Below, in pieces: positions 5,633 to 13,716 of a DNA stretch of 36,859 bases. Positions within the stretch are counted from its first letter, which is position 1, and each line of letters opens with the position of its first letter. The DNA is from a virus. The position numbers and the translations under genes are program-made. Below the pieces are notes generated by a model, which was not told where the DNA came from, did no database searches, and saw only the letters and a program-made list of their open reading frames with translations. The stretch spans positions 1 to 36,859 of IMG/VR virus record IMGVR_UViG_3300007352_000463; one strand, written 5' to 3'.

Positions 5633-6445
5633 TTATTCAGAAATTGATTTCTTAATAACGTCGTACCCGATGCTATAATTCTTCACGTATGCCGTACAAT
5701 AAACGTTATGCCCCGACCTGACATATAATTCAACTAATGCGCCATCTTCACTATCAGCAATATCATCCTCGCCTATTGTAATGTCTTCCTCATATTCAAT
5801 ATAAGAAGTTGATGTTGATGCTCTTTGAGTTCCAGCCGCTGAACCATTAATATATATTGTCGCATATGCGTTATATGGCCCCGTTTCTGATGTGATCTGC
5901 TTCATTTCAAATTTTACTTTGACAGTTCCCGGCACCCTGACTTTAAATTCTTTTAACTCAGTGTAAGTTTCCGATTTTATATTTTCTTCTGCATTGTCCT
6001 CTTTTTTAACATTATCACTCGCAATAAGTCTTTTAACACTCTCCTCGAATTCTTCTTTAATAATTAATAATTCTGTAGCCGATAAAGCAATTCCGACTAA
6101 AATAACATAAGTTCCCGGTGTTGTTCCAATCCCACCACTATCTTGAACATAATATTTTAAGCCAGCAGAAAGACCAGAAAACCCCGGAACAACGCCATTC
6201 TTTTGCAAAGTGGCTGCGATTCCATCGGAAGTGTTATTTACGACAAAACCGATGAATAGCAATTTTGTCGCATCGTTTGAATCGCATTCATAAAGCTCGC
6301 CATCTACGCTACTAATAAAAACAGGTGCTGGAGTGGTGGCCCCACCTATGGTTTCACCTCCAGTTCCTTGTACCGGCAGATCGTGATTGACTTCTTCGAC
6401 TGATAATTCATCACCGCTCGATTTTGGCCTGGCTATATCTGACAT
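5633..6445 (-). CDS. Tail fibre / receptor-binding-type protein
   Basis: A 270-aa protein. The start at ATG 6445 (MSDIARP) is preferred over a TTG two codons upstream. Residues about 25-120 carry a Gly-rich pattern familiar from phage fibre proteins (VQGTGGETIGGAT, FIGFVVNN, GLSAGLKYYVQDS, ILVGIALSATEL). After a charged helical linker (about 125-150) comes a beta-rich C-terminal domain (150-270). It is the last virion gene before lysis, the usual place of the host-recognition protein. Confidence 0.7.
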   Translation of the reverse strand: MSDIARPKSSGDELSVEEVNHDLPVQGTGGETIGGATTPAPVFISSVDGELYECDSNDATKLLFIGFVVNNTSDGIAATLQKNGVVPGFSGLSAGLKYYVQDSGGIGTTPGTYVILVGIALSATELLIIKEEFEESVKRLIASDNVKKEDNAEENIKSETYTELKEFKVRVPGTVKVKFEMKQITSETGPYNAYATIYINGSAAGTQRASTSTSYIEYEEDITIGEDDIADSEDGALVELYVRSGHNVYCTAYVKNYSIGYDVIKKSISE

Positions 6446-6461
6446 ATTCAAGAATTAATAA

Positions 6462-7007
6462 TTAAATGCTTTGAAAAGTATATTTACAGGAAACAACTAA
6501 GGCTGTATTTGTGTCCTTAACCCAATTAAGCCCGGCAATATGGCTCCATAATTCGGTATCGTCTATAAAATTGCCGAATTCAGTATAATTGCCAGAGCAT
6601 TCGCCTTCCGTGAAGATGGCAGTCAGGTAAAAGACGTTGCCACTTTCAGAGCCGCTGTATGTATCATTTCTATAATCTTCATTGAATAATCCCGTATCGT
6701 TCGCAGACGGCGTACCCGCGCCGGTACCTAAAGCCATTTTGGTGATTTTGGCTTCCCCCCCGTACGATGTGGCTCCGGACTTTAATATTCGACAGAATAC
6801 ATTAAAACCAGCATCGCAGATCACGTTCTTCTTTACATCGGTTTTAACCTTCGGGCCGAGGCGGTATGACTTCATTAAGTGCGGATATTTGTCGCGCATG
6901 GATAAAATGAATCGATTTATGGCCTTATCGAATTTGTCGAGCTTTGATTGATCGTAGAATTCGGCTGTAATTATGCCTGTGGCGATTGCTTTTTGATTGA
7001 CTTGCAT
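6462..7007 (-). CDS. Distal tail / baseplate protein
   Basis: A 181-aa protein between the hub and fibre genes. It has a helical N-terminal part (about 1-50) and a Gly/Thr/Ser-rich beta region (KITKMALGTGAGTPSANDTG, residues about 85-104) resembling fibre-network or baseplate-periphery proteins. It follows the hub gene by 5 nt. Specific role not recognisable. Confidence 0.6.
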   Translation of the reverse strand: MQVNQKAIATGIITAEFYDQSKLDKFDKAINRFILSMRDKYPHLMKSYRLGPKVKTDVKKNVICDAGFNVFCRILKSGATSYGGEAKITKMALGTGAGTPSANDTGLFNEDYRNDTYSGSESGNVFYLTAIFTEGECSGNYTEFGNFIDDTELWSHIAGLNWVKDTNTALVVSCKYTFQSI

Positions 7008-7012
7008 ATTGA

Positions 7013-8509
7013 TTATTTTAATTTCATTGAAATACTTAATCTGCCCGGGCGCTTGGGGTCGGTATGGCTTGAAGGGAAGTATGGACCTAAAACCATAATG
7101 GGAAGAACGTTCGCGCCGAAGGGGTCTTTTTGAATGTCCTCGTCTGCCTGCGCCGTTTCGTGGTCCTGATATGGTTCTACTCGGTTAATTTCCTCCTGGG
7201 CGTTGACGGTTTCATTCAGTACATAGGATTTTTTTAAGACCACATTGTCATCAATCTTAATTTCCCTGTTCTGATCGATCAATAATTTCTGTAAAAAGCT
7301 GATTATCCCGATAGTCCGGAGTGAGGCCACTTCCGCCGTCCAAAGCCCATCCGTTGCCGTTCGCATCGTGAGCGTCACTCGCTGGATCAGGAACAGGCTA
7401 TTTAGACCCCTGATATCCGACTGGATGGTGATGTTCTGGCCGGCGCGAAGTCCGGTGCTGTAGGTCTGAAAGCTGCCTTCCGAGATTTTACTGGCATAGG
7501 CTTCCAGTTGCGAAACGCCGTATTGCCTGGCCTCTTCTTCCGAACTTATCTTTGAATCCTTGACGCTGAACTCATATTCGCCATACATCGCGATACTGGC
7601 GTCATCCTGGACCTGGGCGATAATGGCATAGAGCGGCGTGCCGGACATGGAAATATCAACGCCTGCGCCGGGCGCAACCTTGAATCTGATATATTTTTCC
7701 TGGTAACTCCAAAAGCAATCATGTGCGTCTTCGCTGTGCAAGTTGTCGATACCGACATCCTGAGCCACGCCCCCGACCGTGACGGTCGGTTCATTGGAAA
7801 ATTTATAGGACAAGGGAAAAACGAGTTTTGTGCCGTCGCCCTTGTAGGTTTCAGCCCTTTCTGTTCCCTTGATCTCTCCTCCTTCGATAAATACCCTGTT
7901 CCGGATCTGCGTCAGGTCATCGATGATCTCCAAGGAGTTGAAAATATAATTGCCGCCGTCATCGCTTAAATAAAAAGGTGCGCCTTCCGTATTCTTGGCA
8001 AAAAAATGAATGTCCTTGTCATAGCCGATATACCAGTTGAAATTCACCTGTTCGGCTAGAATCTGAAGGCACCGGCTCACGGACACGCGATTAAAGGCAA
8101 TGGATGAAATGGTTAGATCGCAATAGACGCTGTTGGCCGTGAAATCGGTCAGGTAGGTTGCGTTGATATCGTCAATAATCTCCTTAACCGTTTTGTTTTC
8201 GTATCTTTCAATCACCAGTTTTTTATCAAGATAGTGCGTCCAGTCCTTGCAGGTTACTTCATATTTCAAGACGCGGCCTTCGATTCTTTCTTTCACAGTG
8301 GTAATGACGCCGGCGAAAATCGTGTAAATAATGCCGTCCGTTACTTCGATCTCCTCGCCGACCGCAGGCACCCATGATTTACTGCCATATAGTTTTGTTT
8401 CAAAGGTCAGAGAATTCGGCTGTGAATTTAGAACATCCTCCAAGGTGAATGAATCCCAAGTTATATAATTTGTCCTGTCGTTTCCCTCAACAGTAACGGC
8501 TATGGTCAT
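7013..8509 (-). CDS. Baseplate hub / tail-associated protein
   Basis: A 498-aa protein immediately after the tape measure (4-nt overlap of start and stop). Its beta-rich N-terminus begins with TIAVTVEGNDRTNYI and about residues 1-380 look like the gp27/Tal-type hub that caps the tube: VKYEV/TCKDWTHYL-like strand patterns, ENKTVKEIIDDI, and RCLQILAEQVNFNWYIGYD, typical of hub proteins. The C-terminal about 80 residues are a separate segment that may bind the fibre proteins encoded next. It has no murein hydrolase motif. Confidence 0.75.
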   Translation of the reverse strand: MTIAVTVEGNDRTNYITWDSFTLEDVLNSQPNSLTFETKLYGSKSWVPAVGEEIEVTDGIIYTIFAGVITTVKERIEGRVLKYEVTCKDWTHYLDKKLVIERYENKTVKEIIDDINATYLTDFTANSVYCDLTISSIAFNRVSVSRCLQILAEQVNFNWYIGYDKDIHFFAKNTEGAPFYLSDDGGNYIFNSLEIIDDLTQIRNRVFIEGGEIKGTERAETYKGDGTKLVFPLSYKFSNEPTVTVGGVAQDVGIDNLHSEDAHDCFWSYQEKYIRFKVAPGAGVDISMSGTPLYAIIAQVQDDASIAMYGEYEFSVKDSKISSEEEARQYGVSQLEAYASKISEGSFQTYSTGLRAGQNITIQSDIRGLNSLFLIQRVTLTMRTATDGLWTAEVASLRTIGIISFLQKLLIDQNREIKIDDNVVLKKSYVLNETVNAQEEINRVEPYQDHETAQADEDIQKDPFGANVLPIMVLGPYFPSSHTDPKRPGRLSISMKLK

Positions 8510-9963
8510 AATTTTGTGCTATATCCCAATTTCTTAATGATCATATCGCCGATCCTCTCCGCTGCTCGGCTATCTAAAAGCGTATTACCGGAAATGGTAA
8601 TGTTGATTCCGCCGGCTCCGGCCAACTGATGATTAGGAGTAATGAAACCGCTTGCGCCCGGGGTGAAAAGCTCCGGGCCTTTTTCTCCGACCAGGTAACT
8701 GGTGCCGGCGCTTACCGGACCGCCGATAGCCTTACCGCCGCCGAACGCCCATTTCAAATTCGAGCCTACATTCTTCCAGGCATCACCGACATTTTTAAGA
8801 GATAACTGGTCAAAGGCTCTCAATAATTCTTTTATGCTTTCAATGGCCTCTTGTATCCAGCCGACCATTTTATCTAATTGGCCCTTAACCCAATCGACTC
8901 CAGACGTAAATATTTCTTTTATTGTTTCCCAGATAAATTTCAGGCTTTCTTTTGATTCATCCCAATTAGTGACCACTGAATAAATACCGGCTATCAGACC
9001 GGCAATTAAAGCACCGCCAAGAATAAAGGGGGCCAATGCCAAAGCTCCTGCCGCAAAAGCCGCAACCAATCCCCAAACAGCTGGGGCCAAGGCACCGGCA
9101 ATCGCACCGGCCACCATGTAAAAAACTGTCTGATTCTCTTTTAGAAAATTAACGACGGCAACCGTTTTATCGCTTAAAATGCCGATATTGTCACTCAAGG
9201 AAACAATAGCCTTTTTAGCTAAATCGAAAATACCGGTTTGTTTGACGAATTCAGATGAAGCAATGGTAAGCGTATCAATTAGATTACTCCAAGACTGGTT
9301 TAAGCTTCCTGTTTGATTGATGTAGGCATTAAAGAACCTCCCTCCCTCATCGTTGGCCTTGTCGAACATTTTCACCAACACATCAAAAGACACATTCCCA
9401 TCTTCGATGAAATCACCAAGTGCCTCGCCGGCCAATCCAGTCTCTTCCTGCAACATCTCGAAAATTGGAATACCCGCATAAGCGAATTGCTTGATGTCGA
9501 CGGTTTGTGCCTTTCCCAGGGCAGCAACTTGTTGCAGGTTGACAATGATTCGGTCAAGTTCAGTCTGCCCCTTGCCCATAGCAGCCAAACCCTCCCCAAC
9601 GTCCAGTATGATATCTGTTGCTTTATCGCCATCTTTAGTGACTGAAGAGAGAAGTTGAACGGCCGTTGTAAGTCCAGTCAATTCAAAAGGCGTTCTTTTT
9701 GCCTCCTCTTTAATTCTCTTTATCGTCGCTGAAGCCTCTTCCGCAGATCCCAAAAGAGTTGTTAATCCGATTTCTGCGGTTTCCAGTTGGCCAGCAGTTT
9801 TCAGACCGAATAGACCCACCGAGGCAGTAATCCCGGCAAGCGACAAAGCAAAGGCATTACTGGCTCTTTTTGCATCTTCCAATTTATTGGTCAATCCTTT
9901 GAAAGTCGCGCCAGTATTATCCTTCCCGTTTATTATTATTTTTAATTCTTTTGATGACGACAT
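8506..9963 (-). CDS. Tape measure protein (short)
   Basis: A 485-aa tape measure. Residues about 1-250 match the phage tape-measure N-terminal domain (ETAEIGLTTLLGSAEEA, RTPFELTGLTTAVQLL, KQFAYAGIPIFEML); a hydrophobic stretch with several membrane-like segments spans about 285-335; a Gly-rich C-terminus follows. At roughly 0.15 nm per residue the tail would be about 70 nm, short for a siphovirus. It follows the G/GT chaperone genes, and the GT frame ends inside its first codons. Confidence 0.85.
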   Translation of the reverse strand: MSSSKELKIIINGKDNTGATFKGLTNKLEDAKRASNAFALSLAGITASVGLFGLKTAGQLETAEIGLTTLLGSAEEASATIKRIKEEAKRTPFELTGLTTAVQLLSSVTKDGDKATDIILDVGEGLAAMGKGQTELDRIIVNLQQVAALGKAQTVDIKQFAYAGIPIFEMLQEETGLAGEALGDFIEDGNVSFDVLVKMFDKANDEGGRFFNAYINQTGSLNQSWSNLIDTLTIASSEFVKQTGIFDLAKKAIVSLSDNIGILSDKTVAVVNFLKENQTVFYMVAGAIAGALAPAVWGLVAAFAAGALALAPFILGGALIAGLIAGIYSVVTNWDESKESLKFIWETIKEIFTSGVDWVKGQLDKMVGWIQEAIESIKELLRAFDQLSLKNVGDAWKNVGSNLKWAFGGGKAIGGPVSAGTSYLVGEKGPELFTPGASGFITPNHQLAGAGGINITISGNTLLDSRAAERIGDMIIKKLGYSTKL

Positions 9964-10426
9964 TTGTTTTGTTCATCAATGAATAAGATCAGATCATTTA
10001 TAAACTCCCATTTTTGATTAAAGAATTCTTGCTCGGTCCATTTCATCTCCAGGCAGATATAGACTTTAAGCGACCTAAAGGTAAGTTTGCCGCTTCTTAA
10101 GAAGTTGGCGAACTCGTACCTTTTCGGGCCGCTTTGGCTAAAAAATCTTGAACCACATCCAAGCCGGTCTGAATCTTTTCAAGATCTTCGATGTCCAACA
10201 TCCTTAAATTATCCACGGTGATCTCTATCCGGTTTCCTTTTTCATCCTCGGCATCCCAGCCGACCATCAGGTTCTTGATCATTAAATATGTGGCCCTGAT
10301 TCTGTTTTCCTCGCAGTATACTGCCTCCATATCAGCCGCCAACAGACCATCCTTTATCTCCACTGTGATCCCTGACTTAGGGAGAATGATTTTTTTAATT
10401 TTTCTATTGTCTTTAAGAATCGGCAT
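9942..10426 (-). CDS. Tail assembly chaperone GT, by -1 frameshift
   Basis: A -1 shift at the slippery heptamer TTTTTTA (minus strand, 10145-10139; 0-frame codons TTT TTA) takes the ribosome from the 109-aa G frame into a frame open for about 200 nt, ending at TAA 9942-9944 inside the tape measure start. The product is about 161 aa. The extension begins FSQSGPKRYEFANF and contains KVYICLEMKWTEQEFF, of the size and position of lambda-type T domains. It exactly fills the otherwise empty 130-bp gap before the tape measure gene. The G:GT pair is the classic arrangement in siphoviruses. Confidence 0.85.
10097..10426 (-). CDS. Tail assembly chaperone G
   Basis: A 109-aa protein between the major tail protein and the tape measure, where the lambda gpG equivalent lies. 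It has a beta-rich N-terminus (KIILPKSGITVEIKDG) and an acidic helical C-terminus (DIEDLEKIQTGLD). It would coat the tape measure during tail assembly together with the frameshifted GT form. The slippery site lies 16 codons before its stop. No Shine-Dalgarno. Confidence 0.8.
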   Translation of the reverse strand: MPILKDNRKIKKIILPKSGITVEIKDGLLAADMEAVYCEENRIRATYLMIKNLMVGWDAEDEKGNRIEITVDNLRMLDIEDLEKIQTGLDVVQDFLAKAARKGTSSPTS

Positions 10427-10430
10427 AATT

Positions 10431-10514
10431 TTAATTTGAGGCGGCTATGATAAATAAAGTCACAACCGCGCTGATTATTACTGTTAGTATTTTTGTAGTT
10501 TTACTGAATTCCAT
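10431..10514 (-). CDS. 27-aa single-pass membrane micro-protein
   Basis: A frame of 27 aa starting 1 nt after the major tail protein stop and ending 4 nt before the chaperone ATG. It has a short charged N-terminus (MEFSKTTK) followed by a clean hydrophobic helix (about residues 9-26). The exact fit between two late genes and the transmembrane pattern suggest it is translated. Role unknown; not part of the standard tail module. Confidence 0.5.
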   Translation of the reverse strand: MEFSKTTKILTVIISAVVTLFIIAASN

Positions 10515-10515
10515 A

Positions 10516-11493
10516 TTAGTAGCTTGCGGTTAAGTTAGTAAGTACGCAATCGAGCATTTTCGAATCTGTCGAGCTGTAAAAGGCTTTGAACGACAGCGTT
10601 TGCCGGACGATCTCATTTTGGTCGCTGGTCTTGGCCCATTCCGTCAGCTTAACCTTGGCCAGATCGATCACCAGTCCTGGGTTGGCGGAATCGCCGATCG
10701 TGGTGCCGGTATCAGTGATATTGATCCGCAGCGCCTTTTGCGTGCCGGCCAAGGCCAAAGCCTTATAAGTAGTAGCGTCGTAAAGCAGTTCAATGTTGCC
10801 GGTGATGGCGAATTGCTTATTGAGGAAGTCCTCCGGCTCATCATCCCCAAGCACATCGTCGCTCTCGATATTTTTTTCGATATTGAGTTCGACATTCTTA
10901 ACTGATACCTCGCTTGCCGCCGCCAGGCCGGCCAGATTGTCGGCAAATTTGACCGATATATCCTTGGCGAGAAAATTGTTTTCGGCGGTATAAGCGGGCG
11001 TGTTGGCGGCCGCCGTTCCCAATTTAGCCATAAAATTGGCGACAAATTCGACAAAACCGCCTAATTCGGCCTTTATACTCAAGGCAGACAATACCGCGTT
11101 GACGAATTTTAATTGTTCGTTGGGATTTTTGACTTCCAAAGTCAGGCTATCGTGCTGTGCGTCCTGTTGGACCGCATATGTGTGATCGTAAACAGCGGCG
11201 TTCGGCGCGTCTTTGGCATCGCTTGATACTGTCCCCAAAGCCCCTAAAAGCAGCAGACCGATAGAGGCGTCGCCGACCTTACCTGACACTTCCCCTTCAG
11301 CCCATTTTTTTGTTACTTTGAAATCCTGCGCGTCCTCGATAACGCCCAGGCTATTTTCATCAACTACGCCTTCGAACTTATCGTCTACGTCGCAATTGAT
11401 TTTTTGAAGCCAGAAAGACGGCGCGACTGCGGTGCCTCTTTCCGTTTCCTTGCCGATACCGGCTTGGATTAATCTCCCGATGAATTTGCTCAT
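10516..11493 (-). CDS. Major tail (tube) protein
   Basis: A 325-aa protein with the features of the siphovirus tube family: N-terminus GRLIQAGIGKETERGTAVAP, then AQDFKVTKKWAEGEVSGKVG, and a long beta-rich body. Length and position after the connector genes and before the chaperones fit the tube subunit that polymerises around the tape measure. No Shine-Dalgarno. Confidence 0.85.
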   Translation of the reverse strand: MSKFIGRLIQAGIGKETERGTAVAPSFWLQKINCDVDDKFEGVVDENSLGVIEDAQDFKVTKKWAEGEVSGKVGDASIGLLLLGALGTVSSDAKDAPNAAVYDHTYAVQQDAQHDSLTLEVKNPNEQLKFVNAVLSALSIKAELGGFVEFVANFMAKLGTAAANTPAYTAENNFLAKDISVKFADNLAGLAAASEVSVKNVELNIEKNIESDDVLGDDEPEDFLNKQFAITGNIELLYDATTYKALALAGTQKALRINITDTGTTIGDSANPGLVIDLAKVKLTEWAKTSDQNEIVRQTLSFKAFYSSTDSKMLDCVLTNLTASY

Positions 11494-11494
11494 A

Positions 11495-11653
11495 TTATTT
11501 TGTAGTTAATTCTTTAGCTTTTTCTTCGGCCTCCTTTAGCGAATTGGCTTTCACCGTGATCTGCTTGCCGTTCACGTCCGGAAAGAAGTATTTTTCTTCT
11601 CTGGTTTTGATTTCATCGCCCATCTGGACGGCCTTATTTTGTATTTTTGGCAT
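11495..11653 (-). CDS. Small tail-region protein
   Basis: A 52-aa protein. A longer frame reaching 11827 is discounted because its first half runs antisense-free but out of frame through the preceding gene; ATG 11653 (MPKIQNKAVQ) starts 5 nt after that gene. It has a KYFFPDVNGKQITVKANSL beta segment and a final helix. Similar small proteins occur before tube proteins in other siphoviruses, with unknown role. Confidence 0.6.
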   Translation of the reverse strand: MPKIQNKAVQMGDEIKTREEKYFFPDVNGKQITVKANSLKEAEEKAKELTTK

Positions 11654-11657
11654 ATAT

Positions 11658-12068
11658 TTATGTAAGTGAATAAATCGCGAAACACTCCAAGGTGAATTCA
11701 AGCACCCTCTCTTTGTTCCCCCTGTCCGCCCAACCGGCAATGCCTTTGATATTCGAATTATAGCAAAGACCGCCAAGCGTATAATCATCCTCAAATTTCC
11801 CCAAAATCGTGTCCAGGAGAGCTTCAACGCGTGATTCTGCCTCCTCGGCGCCGATGCCGTCCTTGTCGAGCTCCTGATATATTTTGATTTTAAAGCTGTA
11901 TTTCCTCGTATCTTCTGCGGTTGTTTCCAGTTCGGTCTCTATCGCGTCCAAAATCACGACAGCGGAGGGGTAGCCGTCCAATTCGCCTTTCTCGTAGCCA
12001 TATACTTTCTTAATGCCGTCAATGGCTTCCAGGTGGGTTTTAATGCCTGTTTTGATGCTTGAATACAT
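11658..12068 (-). CDS. Tail terminator-like protein
   Basis: A 136-aa protein: N-terminal helix (MYSSIKTGIKTHLEAI), then strands with YPSAVVILDAIETELE and YSFKIKIYQEL, and an alpha/beta end. Order and fold pattern match the gpU/gp17-type tail terminator that closes the tube and joins the head. It directly follows the gp10-type gene. Confidence 0.7.
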   Translation of the reverse strand: MYSSIKTGIKTHLEAIDGIKKVYGYEKGELDGYPSAVVILDAIETELETTAEDTRKYSFKIKIYQELDKDGIGAEEAESRVEALLDTILGKFEDDYTLGGLCYNSNIKGIAGWADRGNKERVLEFTLECFAIYSLT

Positions 12069-12518
12069 TTATTTGGCTAAAAATTTAATTACTGCGTCCA
12101 GCGCTTTGTCGAAAAGGTTGTTTACGCCGCGATCCGTCTTGCTTACGGTTCTGTCTACGAATTTGTTAGGTTTATTGCCCGGATGATTGACGCGGCGAGC
12201 GAATACTTTTTTACCGCCTATTTTGAACGCCAGGACTTTTTTCCGGACTGGGGTTATAGTGTGCGGTTTCGATCCTTCATGGACCGGCAGGGCATATTTT
12301 ACGGTGGGATATATGGCTACGCTGATCGGCCGGTAATCCATGGTAATGCTTCTTTTCAAGGTGGCGGTCCTGACAGGCACTTCTTCCTTTTCGGTTTTTA
12401 GGATGAGCTTACCGGCGTTTTTTGTGGCCGTTTCCAGTTCCTTGCCGATTATTTTCGGTGATTTTTTAAACGCCGCTTGCAATTCTGCCAGGTTGTTGAT
12501 TTTAAGCTCATAAGCCAT
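12069..12518 (-). CDS. HK97 gp10-like tail completion protein
   Basis: A 149-aa protein of the HK97-gp10/phi-13 family: LAELQAAFKKSPKIIGKELE at the N-terminus, then a VPVRTATLKRSI segment and YALPVHEGSKPHTITP, a hallmark of the family. It acts at the head-tail interface during tail completion. It overlaps neither neighbour and has no Shine-Dalgarno. Confidence 0.85.
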   Translation of the reverse strand: MAYELKINNLAELQAAFKKSPKIIGKELETATKNAGKLILKTEKEEVPVRTATLKRSITMDYRPISVAIYPTVKYALPVHEGSKPHTITPVRKKVLAFKIGGKKVFARRVNHPGNKPNKFVDRTVSKTDRGVNNLFDKALDAVIKFLAK

Positions 12519-12519
12519 A

Positions 12520-12822
12520 TTAACTGTTGAATTTGGTCAAGATCGCTTCTTTCCGGGCCAAGGCGCCAAAACCGTATGTCTTGATTCCGCTGACTGTGTA
12601 ATTCTCGTCATTATGGGTGATTCTGTCGGTTTTCTTGATATCCGCGTCCGCTGTCGTTATCAGCTTGAAAGACTCAGCCGGATTTCCCTCGGTCAGCATG
12701 GTGTCTTCCGCGCTCAATGGGGCGATATAGGCTTTGATTTGGCCGCTTATACCGTAACTTTCCTTGTTGTCGGCACTGGCCAGGCGGTAAACATCGATTG
12801 TATTTCTAAAAAACACCCTCAT
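12520..12822 (-). CDS. Head closure / head-tail joining protein
   Basis: A 100-aa protein typical of the Phage_H_T_join (SPP1 gp16-like) family: short beta-barrel with RVFFRNTIDVYRLA, GQIKAYIAPLSAED and ITHNDENYTVSGIKTYG. It overlaps the upstream adaptor gene by 4 nt. It closes the connector below the adaptor ring. Confidence 0.75.
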   Translation of the reverse strand: MRVFFRNTIDVYRLASADNKESYGISGQIKAYIAPLSAEDTMLTEGNPAESFKLITTADADIKKTDRITHNDENYTVSGIKTYGFGALARKEAILTKFNS

Positions 12823-13367
12823 AATTTTGGTTTGATATTGGCCGCCAGTAAGGCCTTAACGTCATCGGACAGGAATTTCCCCCATTCGATCCTGGCACCG
12901 GCCACCTCTTCGATACTGAATCCTTCGCTTGACCGCTTGTCATATAATTTGGTGACCAGTTTTAGCGCGGCGGCTTTCAGGCTTTTAGGAATATCGTCTT
13001 CGACATAGCCGGCCTCGTAAACGGCCTTGATATTGCGCCGGCCGGAATACATGACATCAATCAATATTTCACCGATATCATCGTCTAATTGATAATAATC
13101 GGCATTGATATCCTGCCAGTCCGGATCTGAATAAGTGCCTCGGTTGTATTGCAGGGAAGTCAGCGCAACGACCGGGTAATTGGCAAGAAAAATGGTGTCG
13201 GCCAGATCGTCGCCGTCAAAGTATTCCGTGATGGTTTCTTTTTCTATGACCCGGCCAACATAGCTTTTGATGAACTCTTCTACAGCGTCAATAAGAATGT
13301 CGATAATCTCGTCATCGTCATTGGTGTTTATGATGCGGTGGCTTTTGAAATCCTCTTTAGTGATCAT
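12819..13367 (-). CDS. Head-tail connector (HK97 gp6 / SPP1 gp15-like adaptor)
   Basis: A 182-aa adaptor: acidic N-terminal helices (DDDEIIDILIDAVEEFIKSY), a central strand pair with YPVVALTSLQYNRGTY, YEAGY, and C-terminal helix (SLKAAALKLVTKLYD). This is the pattern of the phage gp6-type connector that docks under the portal. The start has no ribosome binding site. Confidence 0.8.
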   Translation of the reverse strand: MITKEDFKSHRIINTNDDDEIIDILIDAVEEFIKSYVGRVIEKETITEYFDGDDLADTIFLANYPVVALTSLQYNRGTYSDPDWQDINADYYQLDDDIGEILIDVMYSGRRNIKAVYEAGYVEDDIPKSLKAAALKLVTKLYDKRSSEGFSIEEVAGARIEWGKFLSDDVKALLAANIKPKL

Positions 13368-13389
13368 ATTGCGAATTGATTACAAATCA

Positions 13390-13409
13390 TTCCGGGAAAA
13401 CTCCCGGAA
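13390..13409 (-). other. Intercistronic hairpin downstream of the capsid region
   Basis: TTCCGGGA (13390-13397) pairs with TCCCGGAA (13402-13409), loop AAAC, with no U-run. It sits between the 73-aa gene and the connector gene and may stabilise or separate the capsid end of the mRNA. Confidence 0.5.
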
Positions 13410-13423
13410 GTATCTGGAATCAA

Positions 13424-13645
13424 TTATTTCTTGCCGTCGTTTTCTTCTTTCTCTTTTTTCGGTTTGAAATCTTTTTCCATTACCGTAATAATTCCTTGTT
13501 CGGCATAGATCTCGGCTAATGGCTGATCGATTTTAGCCACATCGCCGACCGCATAAGGAGTTTTGGCTTTTTTGAATTTTACCAAGGACTTCTTTCCGTT
13601 GGCCTTGTAGGTGACTTTGTTTCTGTCATCAAAATCTTTTGACAT
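13424..13645 (-). CDS. Small protein after the capsid gene
   Basis: A 73-aa basic protein with a compact beta region (KVTYKANGKKSLVKF, YAVGDVAKIDQP) and a charged tail (PKKEKEEND). Small proteins in this position are often head accessory proteins. A hairpin (13679-13702, GCCCCTT/AAGGGGC type) precedes it and another follows it, so its expression may be set apart from capsid and connectors. No family recognised. Confidence 0.55.
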   Translation of the reverse strand: MSKDFDDRNKVTYKANGKKSLVKFKKAKTPYAVGDVAKIDQPLAEIYAEQGIITVMEKDFKPKKEKEENDGKK

Positions 13646-13716
13646 ACGATTTGATTTATTAATTAGTAATCGCTACACCCTTAGCCCCTTAATAAAAAGG
13701 GGCCAAGAATATGTGA

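Noticed and set aside
5671-5679. TGCTATAAT on the plus strand inside the tail fibre gene
   Set aside because: It would drive antisense transcription with no gene or structured RNA after it; probably coincidence in A/T-rich coding sequence.
10125-10135. CGAAAAG near the end of the G gene as the frameshift site
   Set aside because: Only the second codon can re-pair after slipping; the upstream TTTTTTA fits the X XXY YYZ rule exactly.
11654-11827. Extension of the 52-aa tail gene upstream to 11827
   Set aside because: It would overlap the terminator-like tail gene almost wholly in another frame and has low-complexity, non-conserved-looking sequence; ATG 11653 fits the gene spacing.
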